The translations under genes were made by a program, and so were the position numbers. A DNA stretch of 64,000 bases from Balanoglossus misakiensis (Eukaryota > Hemichordata), in contig CM082576.2 of NCBI GenBank assembly GCA_040954595.2, positions 4,216,001 through 4,280,000 on the forward strand. Reading direction: 5' to 3'. This document shows, one piece after another, positions 25,706 to 37,600 of this stretch (positions within the stretch are counted from its first letter, which is position 1; each line of letters opens with the position of its first letter). The notes beneath the pieces were generated by a model, which was given only the letters and a program-made list of their open reading frames with translations, searched no databases and was not told the origin of the DNA.

Positions 25706-27758
25706 GTAAGAAACCTCCCCTCAAAAATGCTGCTGCGTTTGAGCTCTTAGCCCGTGACGTACGTACGTACCCTCGCAAAGAATCACTTGAGGAGAAAAAC
25801 AAAACCGGAGGGTGTAGATTTTTGACCCGTAAAATAATTGTGGCTTAACCGCGAAGCCATTACCACGAGCATTCTTGCAGTATATACCACGAATAAGTAT
25901 TTGTAGCATGGGTTATTACGCCATGGAGGAGAATGAACTTCAAGAAAAAAGTTTGTAGTAGACGTAAAAATTCTTGCGCGCGTTACTTCTTGGATTTCTC
26001 CCCGAAAGTTGCGATTCACAATGTTATTGGTGCCGATTTTCTCGACGGTCCCGATGCATTATTGGGAAAACAAAAAGTAGCTTACAGGAGTGTTTTTCAG
26101 TTTAGGAAAGTACGTAAAATAACCATTGTACGACACACAATTTAAGTAAATTAGTGTTGATTCTGTTGTAAACCGGTAATCATGTTTTCCTGTTGATCAC
26201 AGATCGGGTTAATGTTTCTGACCTCTACATGTCGGGATAGGAATACGTAATTCCTGTCGTGGCTGTGAAACTTTTGCTCAACATATCAGGTCAACACCAC
26301 TGTATTTGGCAACTGAAAATTGCGGTTTTACTTCTGACGAACTTTTAATGTCTTGTCAACCAGAGGAGCTTTGGTTAAAGTTGTTTGCACATATTTAGTT
26401 GGGATTGTACTACTAGGATAAGACAACTTTAGAAGGCGACCCTTTTCAGAACAGTAGCAACTTTTGCCATCGGTAATGCAAAGAAAGGAGCCTAGAATTA
26501 CAAGTACAAGATTACATATGTGTGATTTATTGAATAATGAACATTATACATGATAGAACACATTTCTTCCTGGATTTGTCTTATCAGGTCGACAAAGGGT
26601 GGAAAGATCGTTTTTTTTGCACTCCTATAATTCTGTTTGTCTCTTGTGTACAAGATACTCATTAGTAGAAAAAAGTGCAGTATCAACAGAAACACAGATA
26701 TCTGCCATTGGAAAAAAAGACAAATTTGCTTCAATATCACAAAGGTATACAATTCTCATTGTGGATGTTTTTAGCTGTATGGTATGAAGGCTGAGTTTAG
26801 GATGTTTTTCTTGTTAATATTTAGGAACAGTTGAAATGGTGTATGCAAGCTTTCAGGCTTCACCTTTGCTACCAGAAAGAACTGCAGTTAAGAAAAAAAC
26901 CTCTTCAATTATAGTACATGAAAATGAATTAATTTTCCTTCAATTTGTCAGAAGCATAAATTTACTAAAATATGATCTAGAAAACTGTTGTTGTAGTTGT
27001 AAGGATCAACCCCAATACATAATACAAACCAGAGCTTCAATAATCCTGTTTTTATTTTCTATGCCATAGATCTTTTCAATTGGAGTACAAGATTTGCAAA
27101 TATATGTAAAAAAGCATAATGTTCGTGTGTTCAAAGGCTCAGTAGGAGGTTTCTCTGATTGAATGTTGTGCCAAGCTTGTCCATATAGTCTTTTCATGTC
27201 ATGGGGCGTTAAGGAAACTGTTACTACAGAGTACTGTGCATAACAGTGGCTTTGATTCGAACTCTGCAAAAATAACTCAGAATATTTTCTTCCAAAATCT
27301 ATTGGTATTTTGGGAAACTCTTTTTATTCACCTAAGTTAGAACAATCTTGAAAGAAACTTGTGTATCATTTGAGAAATATTACTAGTGTGCTTTTTTACC
27401 TTTCCCCCCAGAAATAATTACCAGAGATTTGCATTATTACAGAGATAAAAAAATCATGTTGAAAAATGAATGACAATGTTATTAATGACTGGCATGTTTA
27501 CTTTTGACTAATTAGTGATAACCTTGCCTGCTGAACCAACCCATCAAATGTCAATAGACTTTTGAGTTGAAGCTTGATAGGTATCTCAGGGGTTGTCTCA
27601 CAGTTCAAGAACTCTCAGAATACATGTACCATTGTGTATTATTAGGAAAAAAACATTCACCTCGGTTCACAAGGAATGTCGAGTTTTGGTACTCATAAGT
27701 AGAAGGTATTTTGGTCTTCTGAGACACAAGATGGCAGTAAATGGGTTTTTTTTTTTTT
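25706..27758. other. non-coding stretch (possible start of long intron)
   Basis: There are no recognisable exons, RNAs or mobile elements. ACGTACGTACGTACC at about 25757-25771 is a short alternating run. CpG frequency drops after about 26.1 kb and the DNA becomes typical AT-rich spacer. Open frames of up to 87 codons here have no coding character. Confidence 0.5.
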
Positions 27759-28031
27759 GCTTCAATGGCAGGGCACCATGTCCATTTCATGTTCTATTTT
27801 AAGTTTATTTTGTAACAAACTAACAAATAATATTTGTAAGTTTCCAAAGGCTTCAATGGCAGGGCACCATGTCCATTTCAAGTTCTATTTTAAGTTTATT
27901 TTGTAACAAACTAACAAATAATATTTGTAAGTTTCCAAAGGCTTCAATGGCAGGGCACCATGTCCATTTCATGTTCTATTTTAAGTTTATTTTGTAACAA
28001 ACTAACAAATAATATTTGTAAGTTTCCAAAG
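27759..28031 (+). repeat. three tandem copies of a 91-bp unit
   Basis: Units begin at 27759, 27850 and 27941, each opening with GCTTCAATGGCAGGGCACC and closing with AGTTTCCAAAG. The copies are almost identical; the middle one reads TCAAGTTC where the others read TCATGTTC. Such high identity implies recent duplication. No coding potential spans the array. Confidence 0.95.
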
Positions 28032-28754
28032 GCAGAATTTCCTTCCATAAGAAAAGTACCATTGTAGCCTATAGGAGGTAATATTATTGTTCCCCTGTGT
28101 GTTCATCCAAAGTATCTTGAAGCTCATTTCAGTCCTTTTTATGCCCCAGGATATAAAACCCTTGTTCTCAACAGACTGTTAAAAACATGTCAAATCTCCA
28201 ATCCAAGACTCAGTCAATGAATTGATGCCATGTCATCCGCCTCCCTGACTTTTGAAAGAATGTTTTCAAGAACATTTATTTGTTGAATTATGGTAGTCTG
28301 TCAGTTGTAGGTAATCAGTTATGGAAGCTGCAGTCAATCCCTTCTAAGCTGTGCTTCAGTTTTTCCCCCCATCAGAACATCACAAAGTCTTCTTTCTCCA
28401 AGTAACATAATTTCCTCTTTATCAAGGGAGTCTCTCTGCTGGCTTTGGTTTGCACATTTTAACTGTCAATTTGATGATCCCCATATCCCTATGTTTGATT
28501 TATGAACTGAAATTTTATTTTCATATTTGTGTAAAAAGCATATATAACTACTAGTCTGCTTACTTTAAGGCTCTTCATTTATAACCATTATTATTTATAT
28601 ATCTATCTATTTTTAAGAGATAGAAATATTAGCTTACAATCATAAATATTCTATAAAAGACAGAAGACTTCAGAACTTAGTACAGATGACTTTAAGATAA
28701 ATATTTGTCTTGTGTTAACAGCATCCTACCACTAACAAAAGTAATCAACAGAAC
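28032..28754. other. non-coding stretch, nothing recognised
   Basis: AT-rich spacer between the 91-bp repeat and the microsatellite. I see no exon, RNA gene or element in it. Confidence 0.5.
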
Positions 28755-28861
28755 TATGTATGTATGTATGTATGTATGTATGTATGTATGTATGTATGTA
28801 TGTATGTATGTATGTATGTATGTATGTATGTATGTATGTATGTACGTACGTACGTACGTAC

Positions 28862-28894
<33 letters not shown>

Positions 28895-28910
28895 ATTGTC
28901 TATCTAATTG

Positions 28911-28961
<51 letters not shown>
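28755..28961 (+). repeat. compound tetranucleotide microsatellite (TATG)n(TACG)n(TCTG)n(TCTA)n
   Basis: About 22 copies of TATG are followed by about 4-5 of TACG, 6-7 of TCTG and then TCTA, which is interrupted twice by AATTGTC-type units. Adjacent blocks differ by one base each, as expected if point mutations arose in a unit and were spread by slippage. The 105- and 81-codon open frames that cross it are artefacts of the tetranucleotide period. Confidence 0.95.
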
Positions 28962-31900
28962 CAACCGGTGTGTGTGTCTATATATGTATTTATGTGTGTA
29001 TATGATATGCACAGATAAATAACAGAAAACAGACTGAATATTGACCAAGTGCATAAAATCTATAATTAAATGTCTTTGCTTGAATGATAATATCCTAAGT
29101 CTCACAACTTGCTTAAGGACACAGACACTTCCTGTCAGAAAAGAGCAGAAAACAGTTTCATTGTTTTGACTGACTTCTCTTTGGCTAGGTCCATAATTTT
29201 TTATGGCCCTGTCTGGACGTCTGAAGTCACTCTAGTAATTTATCTCTGAAAATGAATTCTAGCAGTTTGGGAATTGCTTGCGTTGTACTCAAATCAAAAC
29301 AACCTACACTGTCTAAGCCATATATTTATATATAACCTGGTTGATTGTATATATATAAAAAAATGGGATAGAAAAAAAAGAACAGTCATCTGTTCTAATA
29401 AAGCGATGTGAAAAGCTAATTTATGAGATGGTTGATGGCAGAGGGGTACTTTAGATGTTGCTTTCTGATTCGGTCTGCGTTAAAATGAAATCAAGTAGGG
29501 GAGAGCCAGTTTAATAAGGATCTATGCATTGATGGTTTGGAAAAGGATGATTGTTTGTGATGAAAGTACATATACACAGTTAATAATATATATGAATAGA
29601 TCATAGCACAAGAGATTGAGAAGTGTTGATATGGCAGACAAAGGTTATTAGGGATCAAAAGTTGACTTTCGTTCATCATGTGTTGTGTAGGAAGATTGAG
29701 TACAGGTGGAGGGGGGGGGGGTTGTGAGATGAGATTGGTGATGTCATCGTAGGATGTTTCTTAGTGTTAAAAGTGAACTCAAAAGTTACAAAAATTAAGT
29801 CTATTTGATTGCATGTTTCATGTTCCAATGTATTGAAGTGATGTTTTCAATAACCATAGCAACATTGAATAATACTAGCCAAATGAAAGTACATATAGCT
29901 AACTCAGATGATAGTCATACATATACGGTATTTCAGTCGTGAAATATTCTGCTGTTGCTTTGTTCTTGTGTGTTTATTCATTTTTTCCCTCTTCCATTGG
30001 AAAGACTTCGCCTGGGTTATGTGCCTTGTTCTATTTCTTAACACAGCCTTATCCGTGTTATTCCGGTTTCCGTCGTGTTCTCCGCATAGACACAATTGCA
30101 ATCACGGGGACTCATCTGCGATGTGTGTACCGGCATAATTGCTCCATAAATTCTAAGTTAGGGCAGTGTGAGCTTTTAGTAGGTGCATAATTTGCCCATA
30201 TGAAATGTATTTTTCATTAACATTGTTGAATTTCACACCATAGTGTCTGCAGTGTGTGGCATGATTGATTCGCGTTGTAGTATTATCTTACTAGCTTCGC
30301 CAGGTCCTATTTGTCTTTCTGACAAAAAAAGAGCCCTAGCCACCTCGCGAATCAATTTAGAAACTACCTGCGATCGTCGAGCGACCTTGTCTGACTGCAG
30401 CGCACACCCATCCTGCATTGTGACATTCCTCCATCTTTCATTTCCTTGTCTTTCACCGTTCCAATATTTGTGATTGAAACTCAAGCAGTTATTTTTGTCA
30501 GGCACAATCAGGGGAAACATGCAGGGAAGCATTTAGTGTACTAACAGACAAATTTACTCGGGCTTGCATATCCCTTCTTCTGATTTTTTTTGTGTATGTC
30601 ACTTTTGACGTTCAAGTGGAAAGGGAAATTCTTGTAATCAATCCACCTTATACATGTACACAAACATACTTTTATAAATAATTAAATTTAAAGAAACATG
30701 AAACATGCTTGTTTTGATTTGTTCAATTTTAGTTTAATATAATAATAATTTTTTTAATTACATGAGTATGCTGTTTTTGTTTCTCTGACATTGAGTTTGG
30801 TGAGAAAAAGTGCCTGTAACCATGGAGCTGTGAGATAAAGCAGAGGGAGTCTATTCTATCATCTGCATAATACATTTGACAGGGGAGCCAGTTCAGATAG
30901 GTTGAAACGATAAGTTTACTTGAAAAGTTGGACAACTGGGAGTTGGGGTAGCAAAATATCAAGTGATAGTCCCAGTAGAAAATCACCGTGAGAAATGGTC
31001 AGTTGACAGCTTGGAAGACAGAATCATTTCTTGCAGAGCATTATTGCCGTTATGAAAAAAAAAGTTTGGATTGTGTGATAGGCCAAAAAGTAATAATTGC
31101 ATTCATGCAGGGTTCATGAACTTTGACTCCTGGAACTATCATGTGACCAGGAAGAGAATCCCTCCATATTACAGTCTTCTATGAATTTTTCAGGAAATAG
31201 CATTGTTCATTGGTCTGTCTGCTGTCAGTGATATATGAGCTGTGAAGATAAGGATGATGCTCTTAAACATATAACTTCGAGATATTTTCAAATAAAATAT
31301 TAATCATGGGGATTAGATACTAAATTTTATCCTTCGAATGAAATATTCATCGTAATGACTGTTTTCCCTTTTCCCACTTCCCCCTGAAGGACTGTGTGAT
31401 GGTAAAACAATTCGACAAGGCCACTGTAGAATCTGACAGGTGTGGCCCATTGCACTTGAACATCATATGCAGGTCAGCTGCGTTGACCTTGACCTTGACA
31501 CTGAAAACCACAATCTTTAATCGTCTCGGGGGAGGATTCAGAGATTTAAGACTTCATGCCTTGCAAGCTTTGTCGTCTGCTTCTGTTGGAGCGGATTTTC
31601 ATTGTATTTCAAAAACAACAGATCAACACCAAATTCACGCAGAAAAAATAACTCACTTGATCGGTTTTAGGGTGAGCTGTTCTTCCCCGCTGCCTTTGAA
31701 TGACTAATCTTTGTTTGTGATGATGAGACGGAGGCTTTTAAGTGAAACTTAAACCCGACAGACAAACCTGAGGCAAAAGCGAGCAGTTTTGTTTGCTTAT
31801 GAAAGTATTTTGTGGACACATCTCAGGCTCCCAAGTGGCGGAGTGGGAAAGGTTTGGAGGACTAACACATTGTTTGCTAAGATACACCACGAGTGCCATA

Positions 31901-34539
31901 CGGTCTTCCTGCAACAAGGCAAACATCCATCTCCTGCGTGTGATATTTCCTCAGCAACTCTGAAAACACCTGTCTCCCTGAAAAAAGAAGAGAAATCAAG
32001 ACTGTGAATTTAACAACGCGGGAAGATCAAGCTTAATTTAGTTGTTTCTTTTTTGTCAGTGTTGGAATTTGAATAAAGCCGGTGTATTTGATGTAGGATT
32101 TTTTTATTGATTCATTCTCTGAAAGCGGGACAGGAGACGTTCCTTCAGGAAAAACTAAGAGACAGAGTCATCAATCACGGAACAAATATTGACTATTGAT
32201 GAAGTTGATAGAAGTACAATGAACAAAGTCAAACATTTTTTGTCTGAAACAGCAAGAATTTATGAAAAAGGATTATACAATATTTTGTAATCAGAAATAG
32301 CAACCGAAACTAAATTATACAAGTGCTCATGAATATTAACGTAATTTATTTAGACTCCAGGTGGCTCTTTGAGAAGTTTGTGTTTGTGATGTAGAAATTA
32401 GAATGGGCCTGAGTGGAAGAATCTGATCCACAGCATAACCGTGTGTTCTTGGTTTGAGGACATCACACGCTACTTTTTTTTATCTTTGCACATTTCATGA
32501 TACTTTTTGAGATGCCTGGTTTTTTTTCATCATTCAAAAAAAGTTTACTCTTTTGGTCTTTTCATGCCTCCATATTGTCCGCATACAGAGTCCCATGTGA
32601 CTTGTGTTAAGCCTGCAGCTGGGATATGGACAGCTCCTTAGGTCTTTCTTTGGCTGCAACAACAGCCAATCAGAGCTTTCATTCAACAACAAATCAGATT
32701 TCCAAAGTTCAGACTCAATCAACACAATGGGAATAATATAATTAAATTTAATCAAGGTACAATAAAGAGGTTTTAATGGTTCTCTTGTCCCTTATAAACA
32801 GGCAGGACTAATATACTTTCTGAGTTTACCGTCGTTTTTAACGGTTGTAGCGTTTCTATCTCATTGGTTCTACAATGGCATTTAAATCTTTAATGCCCGG
32901 TTTTGATTAATTTTAATCTAAAGGAAACTGCCTGTAGCAGTCATAACAAACACATGCCGAATGAGTCGTACAACCAATTTAGGGACGGAAATTTAGTACA
33001 GAAATGAAAACTCTGAGCACTACTTTCGAGGGAATGAAACAATTGAAAGAGAGAAAGAGAGTTCGGTTTTATTAAAGCTGTAAGAAAGTATTATGAGGTA
33101 CGGGCAGTGATTCTACCCTTCCCCCACATAAAGTGTCTGGGTCCAACTTGGCTTTATAAAACAGTTGGACTAAACCAAAGTGCACTGATGACTGGGGAAC
33201 CCACCTGTCAAAAGGCAGGGTCATTTTGGTACAGCTAATATAATGATGTAGTTTGTTTTTCGTTCATTGAGGAAGCTGGGTCAGTTCACCTTTTCTGTGG
33301 AAAACAGTTTCTAAGTTTATTTCTGTTTGTTGAAGTCTTATTATTATTAATTATGACAGTATAACAGTCTTGGTTTCTCAAGGTTGAACTGATCAAAAGT
33401 GTTCATCGACACATAATCAGAACTGATCGGCAAAATATTCAAATGGCAAAAAAATATTAAGAATGATTACATGCATGTGTCAGCTCACGTGGAAAGTTTA
33501 TAAATATTGTAAGCAGTGAAAACATTTTGGCATAAAATAAATATGATTTTTGCAGTGTGATATTTAATACAACCGTCCCTTTAGGCTTGGCTGTGTCTGC
33601 AAAACAGAATGTTTGTCTGCATGATGGAGGAAAACACTGTAATAATGTGAACACTTCTATATATCTGCAGAGGATACTGAATAGACTCTAGGTAAAAATC
33701 ACCATCTGTCCTTGTATATCCATGGTCACAGCATATCTAGTTTTACTTTTATAACCTTAGTTTTACAGTGCAGCTTGCTGTAGATAAAAGACTAATATTA
33801 AGTCCCAAATCAGATTTATTCAGTATATGGGTTTAGATTGGTAGAGATCCATCTGTCGCATTACAGAACTGATAGACTTAGCATGTACGTATAATGTACA
33901 CTGGTCTGTAGTTTGGTTCTTCGGATCTGCCGCAGTCACTAAGGAGTGTTATGAAATTACCCAAACATTGCGAGCTGGTTTTGGTCTACTGTGGCCCCCT
34001 GTTCAGGAGATAACTCAATATTAGGGGGGCATGTAAATTACGTGTGAGCTGGAGTGTCTGATTGGGTGTGAAGAAAAATCAATTATGTACAGAGAACGAT
34101 GTCGAAACTATATCAAAGTAAATCAATAAAGAAGCAATCCAAGCCAAATGAAGTGTTTTAAGGATCAGCCTGCCAGCACTGACTGTACCTATCTTTGTAG
34201 ATATCTCCGCAGTACGTTCTATAGTACATGTACCGCTAGTATTGTGTTCTGGGTCTAGTGGTATGTCTGGGAACACCTGTACAAGCTTTGTGAGAAGTTT
34301 ATCTTGATCAAATTTTTGATATTGCAGTTCAGTTTGAAGTGTTTAGGCAATATTTCTTTTCTTGCAGATACACACTGTATACGTACCGTTACCGTATATT
34401 TTTGTGCACAACTCTGTGGTATATACAGTAACTTCATAACTGAGTTTTGGCAAGTTGATGGAATGGTTTCTGTACTTCTTTTTAACAGATAGAAGCCATT
34501 GAGTTTTTTGTTCAATTTGTGTTGCATTTTTAAAATGGT
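28962..34539. other. long non-coding stretch with CpG-retaining patches
   Basis: No gene is supported. Two patches, about 29936-30530 and about 31396-31990, have more CpG and more complex sequence than the surrounding AT-rich DNA and look like candidate regulatory elements. Two overlapping TGACCTTGA motifs lie at 31484-31498. A short poly-G run is present near 29711. The rest shows only simple AT-rich tracts. Confidence 0.45.
31484..31498 (-). promoter_or_regulatory. two overlapping ERR/FTZ-F1-type nuclear receptor half-sites
   Basis: TGACCTTGACCTTGA contains the extended half-site TCAAGGTCA twice on the minus strand, overlapping by three bases. This is the known monomer site of oestrogen-related receptors and SF-1/FTZ-F1. 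It lies in a CpG-retaining patch, but no expression data support function. Confidence 0.35.
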
Positions 34540-34615
34540 CAATCAATCAATCAACTCTAATCCACTCAATCCATCCATCCATCAATAAATCAATCATTTA
34601 ATCAATTAATTAAAT
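34540..34615 (+). repeat. imperfect (CAAT/CCAT) tetranucleotide tract
   Basis: Runs of CAAT, CCAT and AATT units (CAATCAATCAATCAAC, ATCCATCCATCCATCAAT) form a decayed tetranucleotide repeat. Confidence 0.8.
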
Positions 34616-37600
34616 TGTTTGGTGTTTATTGAACTTTCTAATATAAACAATGACAAATAGTGGAAACGTAGAACATGATTGCTGTTTGTAAGGTCAAATG
34701 AGGTCACTGCTGCTCAGTCAAATTGAACCTGCTATGAATAAACACAAAATAATGATTTTTAAATTTGAATATTGTTTATCATATGGGATAATATTATATG
34801 TATAATGTATATACAGTATTAACAGTGATGATAATTACTAGGAATATGTATACATGTAGCTAAATATGTATTTTGCAGTATACATTTGAAAATGTTGCAG
34901 TAACTGAAAGCATTTTTTTTATTAAGTAACCTTATTTTGTAGATGATTTCTAGGTGATTGAGTTCAAAGATATGTTTCTGGAAGATAGCCAAGGAGCAGT
35001 TCTGAGAAATGTTGGTAATCATCCTAATTACAGCGTTGGGGTGCAGAGAAACTTGTATATTGGCTGGGTGACACTGATTGCTAGAATATTGATGGTTTCA
35101 GTCTGAGCCTCTGTATGTTTCTCTGTGTGTGTGTTGATGGTGATTGCTGTCTAGAGAGGGGGGGATAATCGGTCAGCCAGAAATCCCCCATGGAGAACTG
35201 TTTATTGGTGAATTGTTCCTCTATGAATAGATATGCCAGCTGCTTGTCAGTTTCATGACACAGATTATCAGTCCACTCAGGTGAAATACTGTCAAATGTG
35301 AAAGGTACAGGGCTATATTAAGTTTACTGGGACACCCTAACAATAAAAAACGCCATGATTTAAGGGATGTTTCATCAGTGGGCATAAAAGTTAATAATGC
35401 CAATAGTACAGCAGCCCCACAAAGTAGTCTAAAAGATATACAACTCGTTTGCAGTATTGTAATATGATTTTGTTTCCTATAAACACGAAGGGTATTATGA
35501 AGCCCATATTTCAGAACAAAAGGAGCATTACCCCAGTTTTTTTGAGCGTGTCTAGACTGACGAGGTCGTCGAACTCCAGGGGACCTTGACTTCCATTACA
35601 CAATAGAGCAGGGCAACCGGCACCTCCTAGTTTACCATAGCAACCGTGGGATGGCATCTGAATGCAAATTACAAGCACATTTGGGGAAATGCCTTTAGAG
35701 AAAGGGTGTCATGGTTCAGTTTGTATTCAAATGCAAAACTGACTACTGGTTTTTGTTTACTATTAACGGAAGGCTTGCCACAGATGCCAACAGTAGAAAT
35801 CCTGCATTCCGCAGCTGTTCAGTGTTTTTGTTTTTGTGTACATTACCTCTAAAAATATTCTCATACTTGCAGTTTTTATCTGTCTTGCCTTCAAAAGTCC
35901 AAAGTACTATTTTGCATTTGGGAAATAAGCGCTTCATTTACTCTACCTGGAAAACATGGTATTCCTGTGGGGTTTTTGTTATTTCCATTCGCAGGTTGAA
36001 ATTATGTTACCGTGGCAGCCTGGATAAATATTACAATACTGGGATTTACATGTATCTGGCATTGTTTTCACACGAATTATACAAAAAAATGACCTACTAA
36101 GAAAGAATGAGTTTGCTTCGCTTCATAAATATTCCCTGTCACTTGCAGTTTTTAGCAACTTTTATTGGAGAGAAAATTACTGTCCAGATCAGGATGATGG
36201 AACTGTGTCCAATGTATCACACACGTGAAGGTTACAATTCTGTCCTGGGCACAATTACCACGGGTCTTAACTGGAAGTGACAGGGCAGGCCATTTCTATT
36301 GTAATTTAAAGGCTGTGCTGTTTTCACCGAGGAAGGCAGTAATGATGAATTATATGTCTGGATATAAATGAGCTCATCTAAGCACTGCCACCAGGTACAA
36401 CTCTGGGCCATTTCCTGACTCCCACTGCAAGATGGAATTGCCTACATTGGGGAGATTTCCTGCCTCTGAATGCCCTCACAATGGTTTGTTTTCTTTGCAG
36501 TTTTATTTGCCACAATTGTCAATTAAGCCAAAAAACCTTAACTTGGCTATATATTCCTGTGAATGGAAGCATTTTATGAAAAGCACATCCAAAAAAGGGG
36601 GGCTGCTACCCTTTAGCAATTAAGTTAATTACCAAGCTGCATTTTTAGAGATCAAGTGACTGAGGCTTTTAGCAAAGGGTGGCAATTTGCTAGCTTACAG
36701 GTGTTCCAGCATCGTGATTTTTGGATCAGTTTTATGCAGCGCTTATATTTCATAATAGCCGGTATTGTTAAGATTAAGCTATACAAACATGTACTGTGCT
36801 ATTTTGGTATGTGACAAGGCATCCAACTTTTGTTAAAAATGAAATTTTCTTTGGTTTTGAGATCTTTTAATTGGAATAAAAATGTACCGTGTACGTAATA
36901 TATATTTGCTAAACTGTGAGCCGGCTGTTTCTATATATCTCAGAGTTCAAAAGCTGTTTCTGGGTGAGTTCAGTTTGTAATGGACAGATATGAATGGTGG
37001 ATTGAGGGCCTGTTGGGACAGATTGGTAGCTATAGGCCCTGTTGGGACAGATCAGGAGAGGATTTGGGTGGCAGTAATGTGAACTTATCCTTGCTTCACT
37101 CCAATGGTTTCCTTCGGCACTCTTTCCGAAGGCCAGCCAGGTCTCCGGAGGGATTCTGGGAAGAATAGTCGAGAGGAAATGATTGATTACTGTAGATTTT
37201 GACAAGAATAATGCTGCTTGACTGTTTGTGACGGGGAAAAGATGGGAGAAAAGATAAAAGAATTATTAGATGTATCCTCCAGAGTTGAAGTTTTATGATG
37301 GTTTGTGATGAGCTGACAGATTGAATGATTGAATCAGCGTTCCACCAGAACTAACTTTTACACAACCCTAAATCATAAAAGTTAGTGTTTCAGGATAGCA
37401 GTCTACCTGGGTTCCCCAGTCTCGTCTGGAAGACATTGTTACTGTTCCCATATCATACGCCAGTGTTCCCCTAACATGAACAAATACATTGAAAGAAAAA
37501 TCATTTGAATGATACTCTCTTTGGGGGAAAACTATATGGCCAAATGAAACGACAGAAGTGATATTAGAAAAAATATACCAGTATTTGTGAGATTAGTAAC

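Noticed and set aside
28705-29022. 105-codon open frame rich in YVCM and LSVC/IYLS repeats
   Set aside because: It is a translation of the tetranucleotide microsatellite; any such repeat gives open frames.
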